The notes: generated by a model from the letters alone, not told the origin. 49,250 bases of DNA from Methanosphaera stadtmanae (GCA_015062805.1 SUTQ01000018.1:1-49250); one strand, 5' to 3'; positions 8,158-17,264 are shown, counted from the first letter of the stretch. Made by a program: numbers and translations.

Positions 8158-10908
8158 TTACCATGTGAATTTATCTATCATTTCTTTAATTCTTTGTGTT
8201 AATGACTTGGTTTTAGTTACTTTTTCTTTAAGTTTTAATTTTTGATTAAAAGACTCTCTAATTTGTTGTGGTTTGATTTTTCCAGAAAATTCATACTCCT
8301 GTATTATATCCATTACTTGTTCTTGGTTAAGATCTTCTTCTTCAACTAAATTGTTTATTGCAGAATATTTTTCTTTTTCTATGAACTGTCCAAATTTCTC
8401 TTCGGTATTTTCATTAGTTTCAATCATATTCTCATTAATAAATTTTTCAACTAAATCTAATTTACTTCTTAAATCAGTATCTTTATCCATTAAATCAAAA
8501 ATAAATTGTTTTTCTTGTTCAAAGTTCGGTTCATTTGGATTTAAATCTTTAAGAAGATCCATAATATATTCAACATTAATATCATCACGTCTTAATAATT
8601 CAGTCTCAAAATCAATATCATCCAATATTGAAGTTTTTTCCAGTGGATTTTGAGTTTTTTCATGCAAATCTAAATATTTACTTTTATAGTCTTCAAAATC
8701 TTGTTCTGGAATATTTAAATCATCAAAAGTAAATTCTGTAAATGTGTTCAATTTATTAACTGTTCTTAACATGTTACGGAATGCTTTAACAAATTCAGCT
8801 TGTTTTTCAACATTTTTATTATCATCTAATTCTTTAATGTCATGAACTATTTCGTTTAATTTTTCAACTTCTTCATTGAAAGTTTTCACATAATCTTCAT
8901 AAGATCCCATCAAAACATAATCTAATGCATTTTCATAAGAAAAAAGTCTTATTGCATCATCGGTTTGTTTTTTAAGTTTTCTAAACACAACAATATTACC
9001 ATATGATTTCTTTTCATTACATAACCTATTGGTACGAGAATATGCTTGTAATAATCCATGATATTCAAGGTTCTTATCCACATATAATGTGTTTAAATAT
9101 TTATTGTCAAATCCAGTTAAGAACATATTCACTACCAAGAGAATGTCTATTTTTCTTTCCTTTGATTTTTTCGAAACATCCTGATAATAAGCTTGGAAGG
9201 TATCTGTTGAATAACTTGTTCCAAACATTTCATTGTAATCATTTATTTGTGCTTCTAATGCTTCTCTAGGTGATAGTTTATCTTCTTCAATTTCTGGATT
9301 GGCTTCAAAAGAATAAATAGTAGCTATTTTGAGGTCATGTTCCTTCTGTTTAAATATTTTATAATATGTCTGTAAAGTATCGATTGAACTTACAGCAAGT
9401 ATGGATGTGAATTCTTTGTTATAAGTTTTTTTAGGATGAACATCAATGATATAATCTACAATTTTATTAATTCTTTTTTCTGATTCTAGAACTTCTTTTG
9501 AATCAATGTCTTCAACAAGTATGTCTTGAGCAAGATTTTTATATTTTCCTATATAATCAACACTAAAACCTAAAACATTTTCATCAGCTATAGCATCTAC
9601 AATTAAATATTTGTGTAAACAATCACCAAATAATTCATGTGTTGTTTTATTTTTAGCATTTTCTTGAAGAATAGGTGTTCCAGTAAAACCATAATATTGT
9701 AAATTATTAAAATATCCTGTAATATCAGCATGCATTTGTCCAAACTGTGATCTATGACATTCATCAAACATTAAAACTATTTTATTATTACGTATTTTCT
9801 CTAACTGTTTAGCATTACGATTAACTGCAATAGATAACTTTTGTATTGTTGTGACAATTAACTTATCAGTTCCAAGTAATTGTCTTACAAGTTTTCTCGT
9901 GTTAGTAGTCCCATCTATATTGTTATTTCCAAATTTATTAAATTCATCAAGTGTTTGGTTGTCTAAATCTCTTCTATCAACAACAAAGATTACTTTATCA
10001 ATCTCATCATTTTGAGCTAATAATTGACTGGTTTTATAAGAAGTTAATGTTTTTCCACTACCAGTTGTATGCCATATATATCCATTTTCTTTAGAATGTA
10101 AAGCCTTTTCCAGTATAGCTTCAACAGCATATTGTTGGTATGCTCTAAGTATAGTTAATGTTTCTGTTGATTTACTTAAAACCATATATTTATGAATCAT
10201 TTTATGAAGTTGGTATCTGTCCAAGAATAATGTTGTAAAATCTTTCAAATTGGTAATATTTGTGTTATTTTCATCTTTCCAGAAGAAAGTGTATTTATAA
10301 TTAAGATTCTTATTATTTGCATAGAATTTTGTGTCAACACCATTAGATATTACAAATATTTGAATATAACCAAAAAGTCCCCTATATCCTTTTCGTACAC
10401 CTGATTTTGATTGAGATAAACTATTTTCATCATAGGATAAGTTGTAACTATGTCTTTGATATCTTTGTGTTTGGTTAAAAGCTTGTTTAAGTTCTACTCC
10501 ACGACGTTTAAGTTCTATTTGTACTAAAGGTAAACCATTAATCAATATTGTTACATCATATCGATTATCATAGATTCCTTGTACTTCTATTTGATTAGCT
10601 ACTTGAAATATATTTTTACACCAACGTTTATCAAGAAACTTAATATAAGAGATTGTATTATCATCACGAGTTAATTCAAAATAATCCCTTAAACGTAAAG
10701 CTTTATCAAATATAGTTCCACCATCAAGATGTAGTAATATTCTATTAAACTCTTTTTCAGAAAATTTTGTTTTGTTTAATAATTCTAATTGTACTTTAAG
10801 ATTTTCTTCTAAATCACTCATGTTTTTGATTTTAACATACGCGTAATCTTGACCTTCCAACTGTTTAATTAATTCATCTTCCAATGATGCTTCACTTTGA
10901 TGACTCAT
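8158..10908 (-). CDS. hsdR: Type I restriction enzyme, HsdR motor/nuclease subunit
   Basis: About 916 residues, the usual size for HsdR. The N-terminal PD-(D/E)xK nuclease is seen as Asp in RYDVTILING near residue 117 and VQIELKRRG near 131. The superfamily 2 helicase motor has Walker A TTGSGKTLTS near 283 and the DEAD-type box LMFDECHRSQFG near 382, with later helicase motifs such as LLVVNMFLTGFDNKYL. The C-terminal part is helical, as in subunits that dock on HsdM. The frame is open to a TTG at 10935, but the ATG at 10908 begins MSHQSEASLEDELI, the canonical HsdR N-terminus, and is preferred. It is transcribed divergently from hsdM across a short gap. Confidence 0.93.
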   Translation of the reverse strand: MSHQSEASLEDELIKQLEGQDYAYVKIKNMSDLEENLKVQLELLNKTKFSEKEFNRILLHLDGGTIFDKALRLRDYFELTRDDNTISYIKFLDKRWCKNIFQVANQIEVQGIYDNRYDVTILINGLPLVQIELKRRGVELKQAFNQTQRYQRHSYNLSYDENSLSQSKSGVRKGYRGLFGYIQIFVISNGVDTKFYANNKNLNYKYTFFWKDENNTNITNLKDFTTLFLDRYQLHKMIHKYMVLSKSTETLTILRAYQQYAVEAILEKALHSKENGYIWHTTGSGKTLTSYKTSQLLAQNDEIDKVIFVVDRRDLDNQTLDEFNKFGNNNIDGTTNTRKLVRQLLGTDKLIVTTIQKLSIAVNRNAKQLEKIRNNKIVLMFDECHRSQFGQMHADITGYFNNLQYYGFTGTPILQENAKNKTTHELFGDCLHKYLIVDAIADENVLGFSVDYIGKYKNLAQDILVEDIDSKEVLESEKRINKIVDYIIDVHPKKTYNKEFTSILAVSSIDTLQTYYKIFKQKEHDLKIATIYSFEANPEIEEDKLSPREALEAQINDYNEMFGTSYSTDTFQAYYQDVSKKSKERKIDILLVVNMFLTGFDNKYLNTLYVDKNLEYHGLLQAYSRTNRLCNEKKSYGNIVVFRKLKKQTDDAIRLFSYENALDYVLMGSYEDYVKTFNEEVEKLNEIVHDIKELDDNKNVEKQAEFVKAFRNMLRTVNKLNTFTEFTFDDLNIPEQDFEDYKSKYLDLHEKTQNPLEKTSILDDIDFETELLRRDDINVEYIMDLLKDLNPNEPNFEQEKQFIFDLMDKDTDLRSKLDLVEKFINENMIETNENTEEKFGQFIEKEKYSAINNLVEEEDLNQEQVMDIIQEYEFSGKIKPQQIRESFNQKLKLKEKVTKTKSLTQRIKEMIDKFTW

Positions 10909-11022
10909 AAAACAATAAACCCCATTATAATTCAATACTAATAATTAAATATATAATTATAAAGTAATATAAAGTTTTAAAAACAGAACTTAATATTAAC
11001 TTATAAAATTGAGGGAAAATTC
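10909..11022. promoter_or_regulatory. Divergent hsdR/hsdM promoter region
   Basis: The 114-bp gap between the divergent hsdR and hsdM starts is almost pure AT with several TATA-like stretches (for example AATATAAAG near 10969 toward hsdM and TATATTTAATT-like sequence toward hsdR). It must contain both promoters. GAGGG lies just upstream of the hsdM ATG. No clear operator palindrome is seen. Confidence 0.45.
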
Positions 11023-12567
11023 ATGTCTGATGAGATATTCAAAAAAGAATTAGAAACAAAATTATGGGATATTGCAGATATTTTAAGAGGTAAAATGGAT
11101 GCAAATGAATATAAAAATTACATCTTGGGATTCATTTTTTACAAATATTTGTCCGAAAAAATAGAAAAATATCTTGATAAAGAATTAGAAGAAGATGGCT
11201 TAAAATTCAAAGAAGCATACAAAGATGAAGAATATGCACAACTACTTGAAGAAGAAGCTATAACTAACTTAGGATACTTTTTAGAACCAAAATATTTATT
11301 CAGTACAATAGTTGCAATGGCAAAAAAAGAAGAATTTATATTAGAAGACTTAGAAAAAGCTTTGAATAAAATTGGTGAATCTGCTGCAGGTAGTGATAGT
11401 GAAGACGACTTTGAAAATCTTTTTGAAGATGTAGATTTACAATCATCCAAATTAGGAAAAGCAGTAGATGACAAAAATTCTACAATATCTGAGATAATTA
11501 AAAAATTGTCGGAAATTCAATTTGATTTAGAAGATACAGAAAGAGATGTTTTAGGTGATGCTTATGAATATTTAATCGGACAATTTGCTTCAGAAGCAGG
11601 TAAAAAAGCAGGAGAATTTTATACACCACAAGAAGTCTCAAAAATATTAGCAAAAATAGTTACATTAGATAAAAGTAAAATTAAAAAAGCATATGATCCA
11701 ACATGTGGTAGTGGTTCCTTACTCCTAAGAATAAGTAAAGAAGCAGATGTATCTGACTTTTATGGACAAGAATTAAATCAAACAACATATAACCTTGCAA
11801 GAATGAACATGTTATTACATGACGTTCCTTTTGATGACTTCGAAATTAGAAGAGGAGATTCATTGGAAGATCCCCAATTTATGGACATGCAATTTGATGC
11901 AATAGTTGCAAATCCACCTTTTAGTGCAAAATGGAGTAGTGACAAAAAATTCAATGAAGATCCACGATTTTCAGAATATGGAAAACTAGCACCTAAAAGT
12001 AAAGCAGATTATGCATTTGTACAACATATGATTTATCATTTATCAGATGATGGATGCATGGCAGTAGTACTACCTCATGGAGTATTATTTAGAGGAGCAG
12101 CAGAAGAAAAAATCAGAAGACATTTAATAGAAAAAAACAACTACATAGATGCAATAATAGGTTTACCAAGTAACATATTTTACGGAACAAGCATCCCAAC
12201 CTTAGTCATGGTTCTAAAAAAATGTCGAAACCATGATGATGACATATTATTTATTGATGCATCCAATGAATTTGAAAAAGTTAAAAACCAGAATAAACTA
12301 AGACAAGAACATATAAACAAAATATTAGACACTTATGCAAACAGAAAAGAAATAGATAAATATTCACATAAAGCAACATTAAATGAAATAGAAGAAAATG
12401 ATTTCAACTTAAATATTCCAAGGTATGTTGATACATTTGAAGAAGAAGAACCTATAGATTTAGATGAATTAGTAGATGAAATACATAAAATTGATAAAGA
12501 AATGGAAGAAGTAGATAAAAAAATAATAAAATATTGTGAAGAACTAGGAATAAGACCACCAGTATAA
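11023..12567 (+). CDS. hsdM: Type I DNA methyltransferase, HsdM subunit
   Basis: A 514-residue N6-adenine methyltransferase subunit. It has the helical HsdM N-terminal domain (ILRGKMDANEYKNYILGFIF near residue 21), the S-adenosylmethionine motif DPTCGSGSLLLR near 225, and the catalytic motif IV NPPF near 297. A charged coiled-coil tail of about 60 residues would contact HsdS. It forms M2S with HsdS to methylate host sites and is needed by HsdR for cleavage. Start supported by GAGGG. The stop is 10 bp from the first hsdS start, whose GGAGAT site lies in the gap, so hsdM and hsdS form one operon. Confidence 0.95.
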   Translation: MSDEIFKKELETKLWDIADILRGKMDANEYKNYILGFIFYKYLSEKIEKYLDKELEEDGLKFKEAYKDEEYAQLLEEEAITNLGYFLEPKYLFSTIVAMAKKEEFILEDLEKALNKIGESAAGSDSEDDFENLFEDVDLQSSKLGKAVDDKNSTISEIIKKLSEIQFDLEDTERDVLGDAYEYLIGQFASEAGKKAGEFYTPQEVSKILAKIVTLDKSKIKKAYDPTCGSGSLLLRISKEADVSDFYGQELNQTTYNLARMNMLLHDVPFDDFEIRRGDSLEDPQFMDMQFDAIVANPPFSAKWSSDKKFNEDPRFSEYGKLAPKSKADYAFVQHMIYHLSDDGCMAVVLPHGVLFRGAAEEKIRRHLIEKNNYIDAIIGLPSNIFYGTSIPTLVMVLKKCRNHDDDILFIDASNEFEKVKNQNKLRQEHINKILDTYANRKEIDKYSHKATLNEIEENDFNLNIPRYVDTFEEEEPIDLDELVDEIHKIDKEMEEVDKKIIKYCEELGIRPPV

Positions 12568-12577
12568 TGGAGATAAA

Positions 12578-13249
12578 ATGAACAATAATTCTATGGAAAT
12601 GAAACTGAAAACAGTGAAATCATTTCAAAACGAAACTTTGAAAAATATTTTTGATAATAAAGATAAAGATTCAACTAATTGGAAAAAAGTACCTTTAAAT
12701 GATTTAGGAATTTTTTATAGGGGTTTAAGTTATAATAAAGATGAAGTTGTTGAAAAAGGTAATGTTGTATTAAGATCCAATAATATTAAAGATAATCAAT
12801 TGAATTTTTCTCCTAATGAATTACAATATGTATCAAAAGAAATTAAACCAGAATTATTATTACAAAAGAAGGATATTGTAATTTGTATGAATAATGGATC
12901 AAAAAAATTAGTAGGTAAAAGTGCAGAGTATAACGAAAACATCACCCTACCAATTACAGTAGGTGCTTTTTGTAGTATTTTTAGGCCAAATAATAAATTA
13001 ACTAAGTTTCTATTTAGAACGGAAACATATAAACGTAATATATATTATATAATTGCTGGTTCTAACATCAACAATCTAAAAAATTCAGAAATAGGTGATT
13101 TTAAATTTTATATTCCTACAGATATAAATGAGGAAAATAAAATATTTGAATTACTAACAAACTTAGATAAAAAAACAAACTTCCTGGAAAAAGAAATTGA
13201 AAAAAATAAACAATTTAAGAAATCATTATTATCTAAAATGTTCTGTTAA
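12578..13249 (+). CDS. hsdS: Type I specificity subunit, half-length HsdS (first)
   Basis: At 223 residues this is about half of a normal HsdS. It has a short N-terminal helical piece, one target recognition domain beginning around WKKVPLNDLGIFYRG, and a C-terminal conserved helix ending EIEKNKQFKKSLLSKMF. One such unit recognises one half of a bipartite site. The layout helix-domain-helix differs from the next ORF, which has the classic HsdS opening. It could work as a homodimer, pair with the second half, or be a remnant of a larger gene. GGAGAT precedes the ATG. The 3' end is nearly repeated at the end of the next gene. Confidence 0.82.
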   Translation: MNNNSMEMKLKTVKSFQNETLKNIFDNKDKDSTNWKKVPLNDLGIFYRGLSYNKDEVVEKGNVVLRSNNIKDNQLNFSPNELQYVSKEIKPELLLQKKDIVICMNNGSKKLVGKSAEYNENITLPITVGAFCSIFRPNNKLTKFLFRTETYKRNIYYIIAGSNINNLKNSEIGDFKFYIPTDINEENKIFELLTNLDKKTNFLEKEIEKNKQFKKSLLSKMFC

Positions 13250-13307
13250 TCTGTATGGAAAAAAAATATTTAATATATAAAAATGTTGAAAAATATTTTA
13301 TACAAAA

Positions 13308-13934
13308 ATGCTTAACTCAATTAATAACAATAAAAAAACTCCTGAAATAAGATTTAATGATTTTCTAAATGATTGGATCTTATGTAAATTAGAAAATTTA
13401 TCCATAGTTAAAGATGGCACTCATGATTCTCCAAAATATATAGAAAAAGAATATCCCTTAATCACCTCAAAAAATCTTACTGATAATGGAACTATTAATT
13501 TTGAGAATATTAATTACATATCTAAAGAAGATTATGATTCTATTAATAAAAGATCTAATGTTGAAAAAGGAGATATTTTATTTGGTATGATTGGTACAAT
13601 AGGTAATCCAGTCATAGTTAATAAAGATGATTTTGCTATCAAAAATGTTGCTTTAATAAAAGAAAAAAGTAAACTTAGAAATGAATTTTTAATATATTAT
13701 TTACAAAGCAATGATATTTTAAAACAATTTTATAAGTATAATGCAGGCGGAACTCAAAAATTTATAGCTTTAAATTTAATAAAAAATTTATCCATTAATT
13801 GCCCTACTTTAAAAGAACAAGAAAAAATTCAATCATTTTTGTCTAGAATAAACAATAAAATAAAGCTTATCGAAAAAGAAATTGAAATAAATAAACAATT
13901 TAAGAAGACTTTACTAAATAAAATGTTTTGTTAA
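13308..13934 (+). CDS. hsdS: Type I specificity subunit, half-length HsdS (second)
   Basis: A 208-residue half HsdS starting with the canonical TPEIRFNDFLNDWILCKLEN, one recognition domain (GTHDSPKYIEKEYPLITSKN, then IGNP and GGTQKFIAL), and the same terminal helix as the first unit, EIEINKQFKKTLLNKMF. It begins 58 bp after the first hsdS stop, in a different frame, and has no good Shine-Dalgarno site, so its translation is uncertain. The two halves together would make one normal-length HsdS with two recognition domains, although in the reverse of the usual order. No recombinase gene is nearby to suggest programmed shuffling. Confidence 0.78.
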   Translation: MLNSINNNKKTPEIRFNDFLNDWILCKLENLSIVKDGTHDSPKYIEKEYPLITSKNLTDNGTINFENINYISKEDYDSINKRSNVEKGDILFGMIGTIGNPVIVNKDDFAIKNVALIKEKSKLRNEFLIYYLQSNDILKQFYKYNAGGTQKFIALNLIKNLSINCPTLKEQEKIQSFLSRINNKIKLIEKEIEINKQFKKTLLNKMFC

Positions 13935-14178
13935 TCGTTTAATAAAATGTTAATACATTTTAGATATAGATTGTTTATAAACTCTTTTATTTTCAATTTA
14001 AGATTGTATAGGAATAGTACTGATATCTTTATATTATGAGAATTTTAATATAAAAAATTAGATACTTTCAATGGTTTATAATTTTAATCAAAATGTGATG
14101 TAAATTTTAGTGTTTTACATTATATTCCAAATCCTCTTTTTTACTATTATTTTTTATAACATACTACTAAAATCACTA

Positions 14179-14274
14179 CTATTTGTTTATTTTATCTTCC
14201 CCGTTTTTCCCGTGTTTGTCGTTTATTATGATAATAAACGCCATAAATTTTAATCTATTTTCCCCTTTTCGCAT
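14179..14274 (-). other. Small ORF of the MRKGE...LKFMAFI repeat family, copy A
   Basis: In the otherwise gene-free 13935-14615 stretch, the minus strand holds a 31-codon ORF starting MRKGENRLKFMAFI. Its first half matches the start of the small ORF at 29259-29447 (MRKGETILKFMTFI) and the plus-strand sequence at the right window edge. The shared DNA rather than the peptide may be the conserved unit. It includes a perfect palindrome at 14220-14240. The remainder of the gap is low-complexity AT DNA, with only a weak hairpin (ATGTAAA/TTTACAT, 14098-14120). Confidence 0.35.
14220..14240. repeat. Perfect 21-bp palindrome within repeat copy A
   Basis: CGTTTATTAT, a central G, then ATAATAAACG: 10-bp arms without mismatch. 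Partial versions occur in the two related copies (near 29390 and 49230), where the right arm is less well kept. It could be a protein-binding site or a hairpin. In copy A it lies within the small ORF rather than upstream of a clear gene. Confidence 0.55.
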
Positions 14275-14615
14275 TTTTATAACTATATAATAGTAAAAGA
14301 TGTAATAATCCTTAAAATCATATCTATTGGTGAAAAATAAAGTATTAGTTAATTCTTTTAAGTGTGTTTAGTCTATTCTGCACTTCTTAGGGAGTTTACC
14401 TTAAAAATGGTTATTTTAATATAGAACAAAAAGAACAAACAACAAAACAATAGATCTAACTTAAAAAAATAGAATAAAATATAAAATCTTAAATCAGTGT
14501 CAAAGAACAATTATTGTAAAAACTCAATAATTGTCTCCCACTTTTTAAAAAGAAAAAGATGGTTTAAGCCTATAAAAATTTACAGTCTACTTTTTTTAAA
14601 CAATACCCCTTTTTT

Positions 14616-15248
14616 TTAAGTTCCTACAATAAGATTTGAAAATGGAACAGAAAGGTACGTTTCAATTGGGGCTGCAATAATCAGTAGTATTGTTGCAAAT
14701 ATCATAAGCACTATACTTTGAATCAATATCTTTTTGGTTTGATTAAATGCATCTGATGTCCCATGCGTCTGGCTGCTTCTCCAGGCTTTAATAAATCTCC
14801 AGACAAACAGGAATAACAATACTCCTGCTACTGACTGTAGAACCATTGCAGTAATTTCAAATATTCCATGAGGAATTAGGTAAATAATATATCTAAGTCC
14901 CCCATTAGGTATCACATGGTTAAATAATTGTCCTGTAGCTCCTAAATTAATACCATTATATAATAACGCTATTATAGCAGGTATTGCAAAGAATATTGAA
15001 GTGATGTATGTAACAATTCCGCCCCATTCGTTCTGAATGAATATGTCAACTACACCTATCTCTCCAATGTTAGAATCATTTGGATTTGATGAGGCTAAAT
15101 TGCCTATAGCAGATTCGACCCCAGAGCCAGATAAAAACCATGCTGCAACAAAACAGATTATAAATAACAGATATAATCCAATTATCAATTTCTTATTATC
15201 TTTTAAAGTTTCTATTAGCAAATCTTTAAATTCGGTAAGTAAATTCAT
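14616..15248 (-). CDS. SpoIIM/DUF95 family integral membrane protein
   Basis: A 210-residue membrane protein of the stage II sporulation protein M family, common in archaea without sporulation. It has an N-terminal membrane segment (IGLYLLFIICFVAAWFLSG, about residues 20-40), further segments around 75-95, 115-150 and 180-205, and the diagnostic LIPHGIFEITAMVLQ near 124. In bacteria SpoIIM works with SpoIID and SpoIIP in wall remodelling; the archaeal role is unknown and may involve membrane or envelope organisation. Start fixed by GGAGAG. It stands alone, with 681 bp before the hsdS end and almost 1 kb of decayed DNA on its 5' side. Confidence 0.82.
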   Translation of the reverse strand: MNLLTEFKDLLIETLKDNKKLIIGLYLLFIICFVAAWFLSGSGVESAIGNLASSNPNDSNIGEIGVVDIFIQNEWGGIVTYITSIFFAIPAIIALLYNGINLGATGQLFNHVIPNGGLRYIIYLIPHGIFEITAMVLQSVAGVLLFLFVWRFIKAWRSSQTHGTSDAFNQTKKILIQSIVLMIFATILLIIAAPIETYLSVPFSNLIVGT

Positions 15249-15670
15249 ATTATCTCTCCGGCAGAAAAATATGTAATTATATATGTATTAAATAATTTAT
15301 ATGAATTCCTTTAGATATTCCATATTATCATAAAAAGTAATTTAAGATTCATGAACAGTTATTTTGAGACTGTGAGAAAAATTGAAAAGGGGGATTAATT
15401 GTAACAATATTATGTTTTTGTTCTTAATCCTCTGATTTTTCAGTTTGGATTGAAGTTTCGATACTCTTTTTCTAATCTCTAAAAACAAAATGGATAAAAA
15501 TATATGAAGACATACTGATTATTAATGAATAAGGAGTATTTATCTAAGTATAGTTATTTTTAAGATTTTGTTGTTACTTATTAAACTTGATTTCATATTT
15601 TTCTGATATCAACAAATAATAGAACCCTATTCCAATCAATATTATTTTTAGGTGCAATAATAAAACATTT

Positions 15671-15733
15671 TATATAAAGAATGTTTAAGGAATTAATATG
15701 ACTCAGATAAATAAATTTAAAAGGATAATATAA
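15671..15733 (+). pseudogene. Promoter and truncated start of a lost gene
   Basis: TTTATATAA at 15670-15678, an AAGGAAT site and ATG at 15698 open an 11-codon ORF (MTQINKFKRII) that ends at 15733. The elements have the right order and spacing for a gene start, but the frame dies at once, so this looks like the head of a decayed gene. It may also be chance. The surrounding 15249-15670 stretch holds nothing else I can support. Confidence 0.25.
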
Positions 15734-15767
15734 GAATTCAACGATAAATAAGAAACTATTTGGTAAG

Positions 15768-15846
15768 TGAAAATAATAATTAAATAAACATTGAATGGTA
15801 TAATCATGGTTGTAGTAAATAAAAATAGAATAATGAATAGTACATG
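15768..15846 (+). repeat. Dispersed ~80-bp intergenic repeat, copy 1
   Basis: The sequence around CATTGAATGGTATAA, then GTAAATAAAAATAG and ATGAATAGTACATG recurs at about 29829-29912 with only small gaps and substitutions. Both copies lie in decayed intergenic DNA next to gene remnants. No coding content is clear and no terminal inverted repeats were seen. Confidence 0.6.
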
Positions 15847-15859
15847 AACCAGTATATTT

Positions 15860-16002
15860 TTAATCGTATAAATCCAGTCTTTCTATTTTTACATCATCAT
15901 TTTTATTCTTTAACGTATCTTTTATTCCTTCTGCCGCTTTATTTAATAATTGAATTGTATTGTTGTTTTTTCTTGGACTACTATTAACTATGAAAATTTC
16001 AT
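15860..16002 (-). pseudogene. 5' fragment of an NADPH-dependent FMN reductase/iron-sulfur flavoprotein gene
   Basis: On the minus strand one frame reads IFIVNSSPRKNNNTIQLLNK and goes on to AAEGIKDTLKN and IERLDLYD before a TAA. This is the FMN-binding start of the NADPH-dependent FMN reductase family (SxPRKxxNT near the N-terminus, then xDLYD). The ATG at 16000-16002 is out of frame: ATGAAATTTTC appears to have lost one A from an original ATGAAAATTTTC (Met-Lys-Ile-Phe). The frame also stops where a Leu codon is expected. After the stop, KYTGSC may be a trace of the next segment. The rest of the gene, about 130-150 residues, is missing. A clear decayed remnant. Confidence 0.7.
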
Positions 16003-16167
16003 AAAAAAAACTACTTCCATTTTTTTAAGTATTAGATATATGGGAAAGAAGTATTTAAAAAAGATGTTAGTTCAAACTAACCAACATAATAATAAATGTT
16101 ATTCATATGGGATAATGATTCTTCATAAAAACTTTTTATTATTCAAATACAGAAAAGGTTTTTTAGT

Positions 16168-16174
16168 AAAAAAA
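16168..16174 (-). terminator. Oligo-T terminator of the secreted-protein gene
   Basis: Seven T residues on the minus strand about 32 bp beyond the stop of the 16206-16919 gene, preceded by a C-rich stretch. Simple U-tract terminators of this type are usual in archaea. Confidence 0.4.
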
Positions 16175-16205
16175 GAGTAAAGATGAGGGGAGGGTAATGG
16201 GTTAA

Positions 16206-16919
16206 TTACCATAGCCATTTTGATTGATCAGGACCCCAAGCTAAGGTTTTAATCAAATACTCTTCCATTGCCGGGGACATATGGTCGAAATCGTCATTAA
16301 ACCACTTACCAATTTTTATTGTAACCCATGAAAAGCCATATGCTACCTTATCAATAATTCCTTTCTTCTTGAGAATTTTTACCGCATCATTTCCTATTTT
16401 TTGTACATATCCTGATCCTGCGCTATTTAGTTGGAAGCATACTGTTTTTCGTTCTTTACCAGTGTCAATTTGTGCTAAGAACAGTTTTTTACCATTATAT
16501 TCAAATGTTTTTGATTTTTTAATAATTTTATATGGCATGTTTGGACCTTTAATGTCGAGGGGCGTGTTGTTTATTTTTGGACCTCTGATGTCTAATTTTG
16601 GTTTGGTATTGTTTGTGCTGGTTTTATTGTTTGTGTCATTTGTTTGGGTGGTGGTGTTGATGTCCTGTTTGATTTTATTGTTTGGGCTACATATTACTTT
16701 AATATTGCTTGCTTCAACGTCTTCTTTTGCTGCTTTTTCTGTGTTGATGATTTCGTTTTGATTTTGAATCATATCTACAGTCTGTTGTTGTTCAACTGTT
16801 ACGGATGATGTTTCAGTTATAGTACTGTTGTGTGCATCTGCTGCTGATACACAACCAAATCCTATTATTGCTACGAGTATTAAACATATTGAGAATAAAA
16901 ATTTACTGTTCATTTTCAT
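16206..16919 (-). CDS. Secreted protein of unknown function
   Basis: A 237-residue protein with a clear signal peptide: KMNSK, a hydrophobic core (FLFSICLILVAIIGFG) and a probable cleavage after VSAADA near residue 28. Residues 30-115 are Thr/Asn/Gln-rich and probably disordered, ending in two short related units, LDIRGPKINNT and LDIKGPNMP. The C-terminal 110 residues form a compact, aromatic-rich domain (FEYNGKKLFLAQID, then HMSPAMEEYLIKTLAWGPDQ) that I do not recognise; it lacks Cys pairs and obvious catalytic motifs. The leader is like those of Methanobrevibacter adhesin-like proteins, but no adhesin repeats are present. The second ATG (16913) has the better spacing to GAGGT. It is monocistronic. 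Confidence 0.75.
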   Translation of the reverse strand: MKMNSKFLFSICLILVAIIGFGCVSAADAHNSTITETSSVTVEQQQTVDMIQNQNEIINTEKAAKEDVEASNIKVICSPNNKIKQDINTTTQTNDTNNKTSTNNTKPKLDIRGPKINNTPLDIKGPNMPYKIIKKSKTFEYNGKKLFLAQIDTGKERKTVCFQLNSAGSGYVQKIGNDAVKILKKKGIIDKVAYGFSWVTIKIGKWFNDDFDHMSPAMEEYLIKTLAWGPDQSKWLW

Positions 16920-16987
16920 TACCTCAGAAATATTTGTTGTTTTTTAGAAATACTTTCTGTTTCCTACTTATACATCTATACTGGTTT

Positions 16988-16996
16988 CTATATAAA
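16988..16996 (-). promoter_or_regulatory. TATA box of the secreted-protein gene
   Basis: TTTATATAG on the minus strand, preceded by GAAAACC as a possible BRE, 69 bp upstream of the start codon. Transcription would begin near 16965, leaving a leader of about 45 nt. Confidence 0.55.
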
Positions 16997-17006
16997 GGTT
17001 TTCGAG

Positions 17007-17024
17007 TGCAAGTGCTTACTTGCA
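17007..17024. promoter_or_regulatory. Putative operator upstream of the secreted-protein promoter
   Basis: TGCAAGT-gctt-ACTTGCA: 7-bp perfect arms with a 4-bp centre, about 10 bp upstream of the BRE/TATA of the minus-strand gene. A site just upstream of the BRE suits an activator or a repressor that blocks TBP/TFB. The rest of the 16920-17264 gap is featureless AT DNA. Confidence 0.45.
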
Positions 17025-17264
17025 TTGTTAAAATAGAAAATAATTAATATTTAAGCGTAATTTAACAAATAATCACAGTATTAATCTTTAATAATAATTT
17101 AAGTCAATATGTGAAGTAAACTATTTCGGAAATTTTAGTGTAATCACCTGGAAAATAAGCTGTTTTATAAAACATACTAAAATTTATTACAACTAACAAA
17201 TAAACGTGAAAAACAATTAATAAAATTGAATCAAAATAGAACTAAAAAATAGAATACACAGACT

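Noticed and set aside
10909-10935. TTG start for hsdR giving nine more residues
   Set aside because: The extra residues are not typical of HsdR, while the ATG at 10908 begins with the usual MSHQSEASLE-type sequence. Likewise TTG starts for NRPS 2 (32485) and MATE2 (45065) were set aside for nearby ATGs with better ribosome sites.
12578-13934. Phase-variable inverting hsdS locus
   Set aside because: No recombinase gene and no inverted repeats between the halves were seen; the shared ends are direct repeats.
15340-15520. Possible minus-strand coding traces around 15400
   Set aside because: Two frames have protein-like stretches but neither has a start or a recognisable family; treated as non-coding.
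15950-16180. 76-codon plus-strand open frame
   Set aside because: It overlaps the flavoprotein remnant on the other strand, has no Shine-Dalgarno site and no recognisable protein features.
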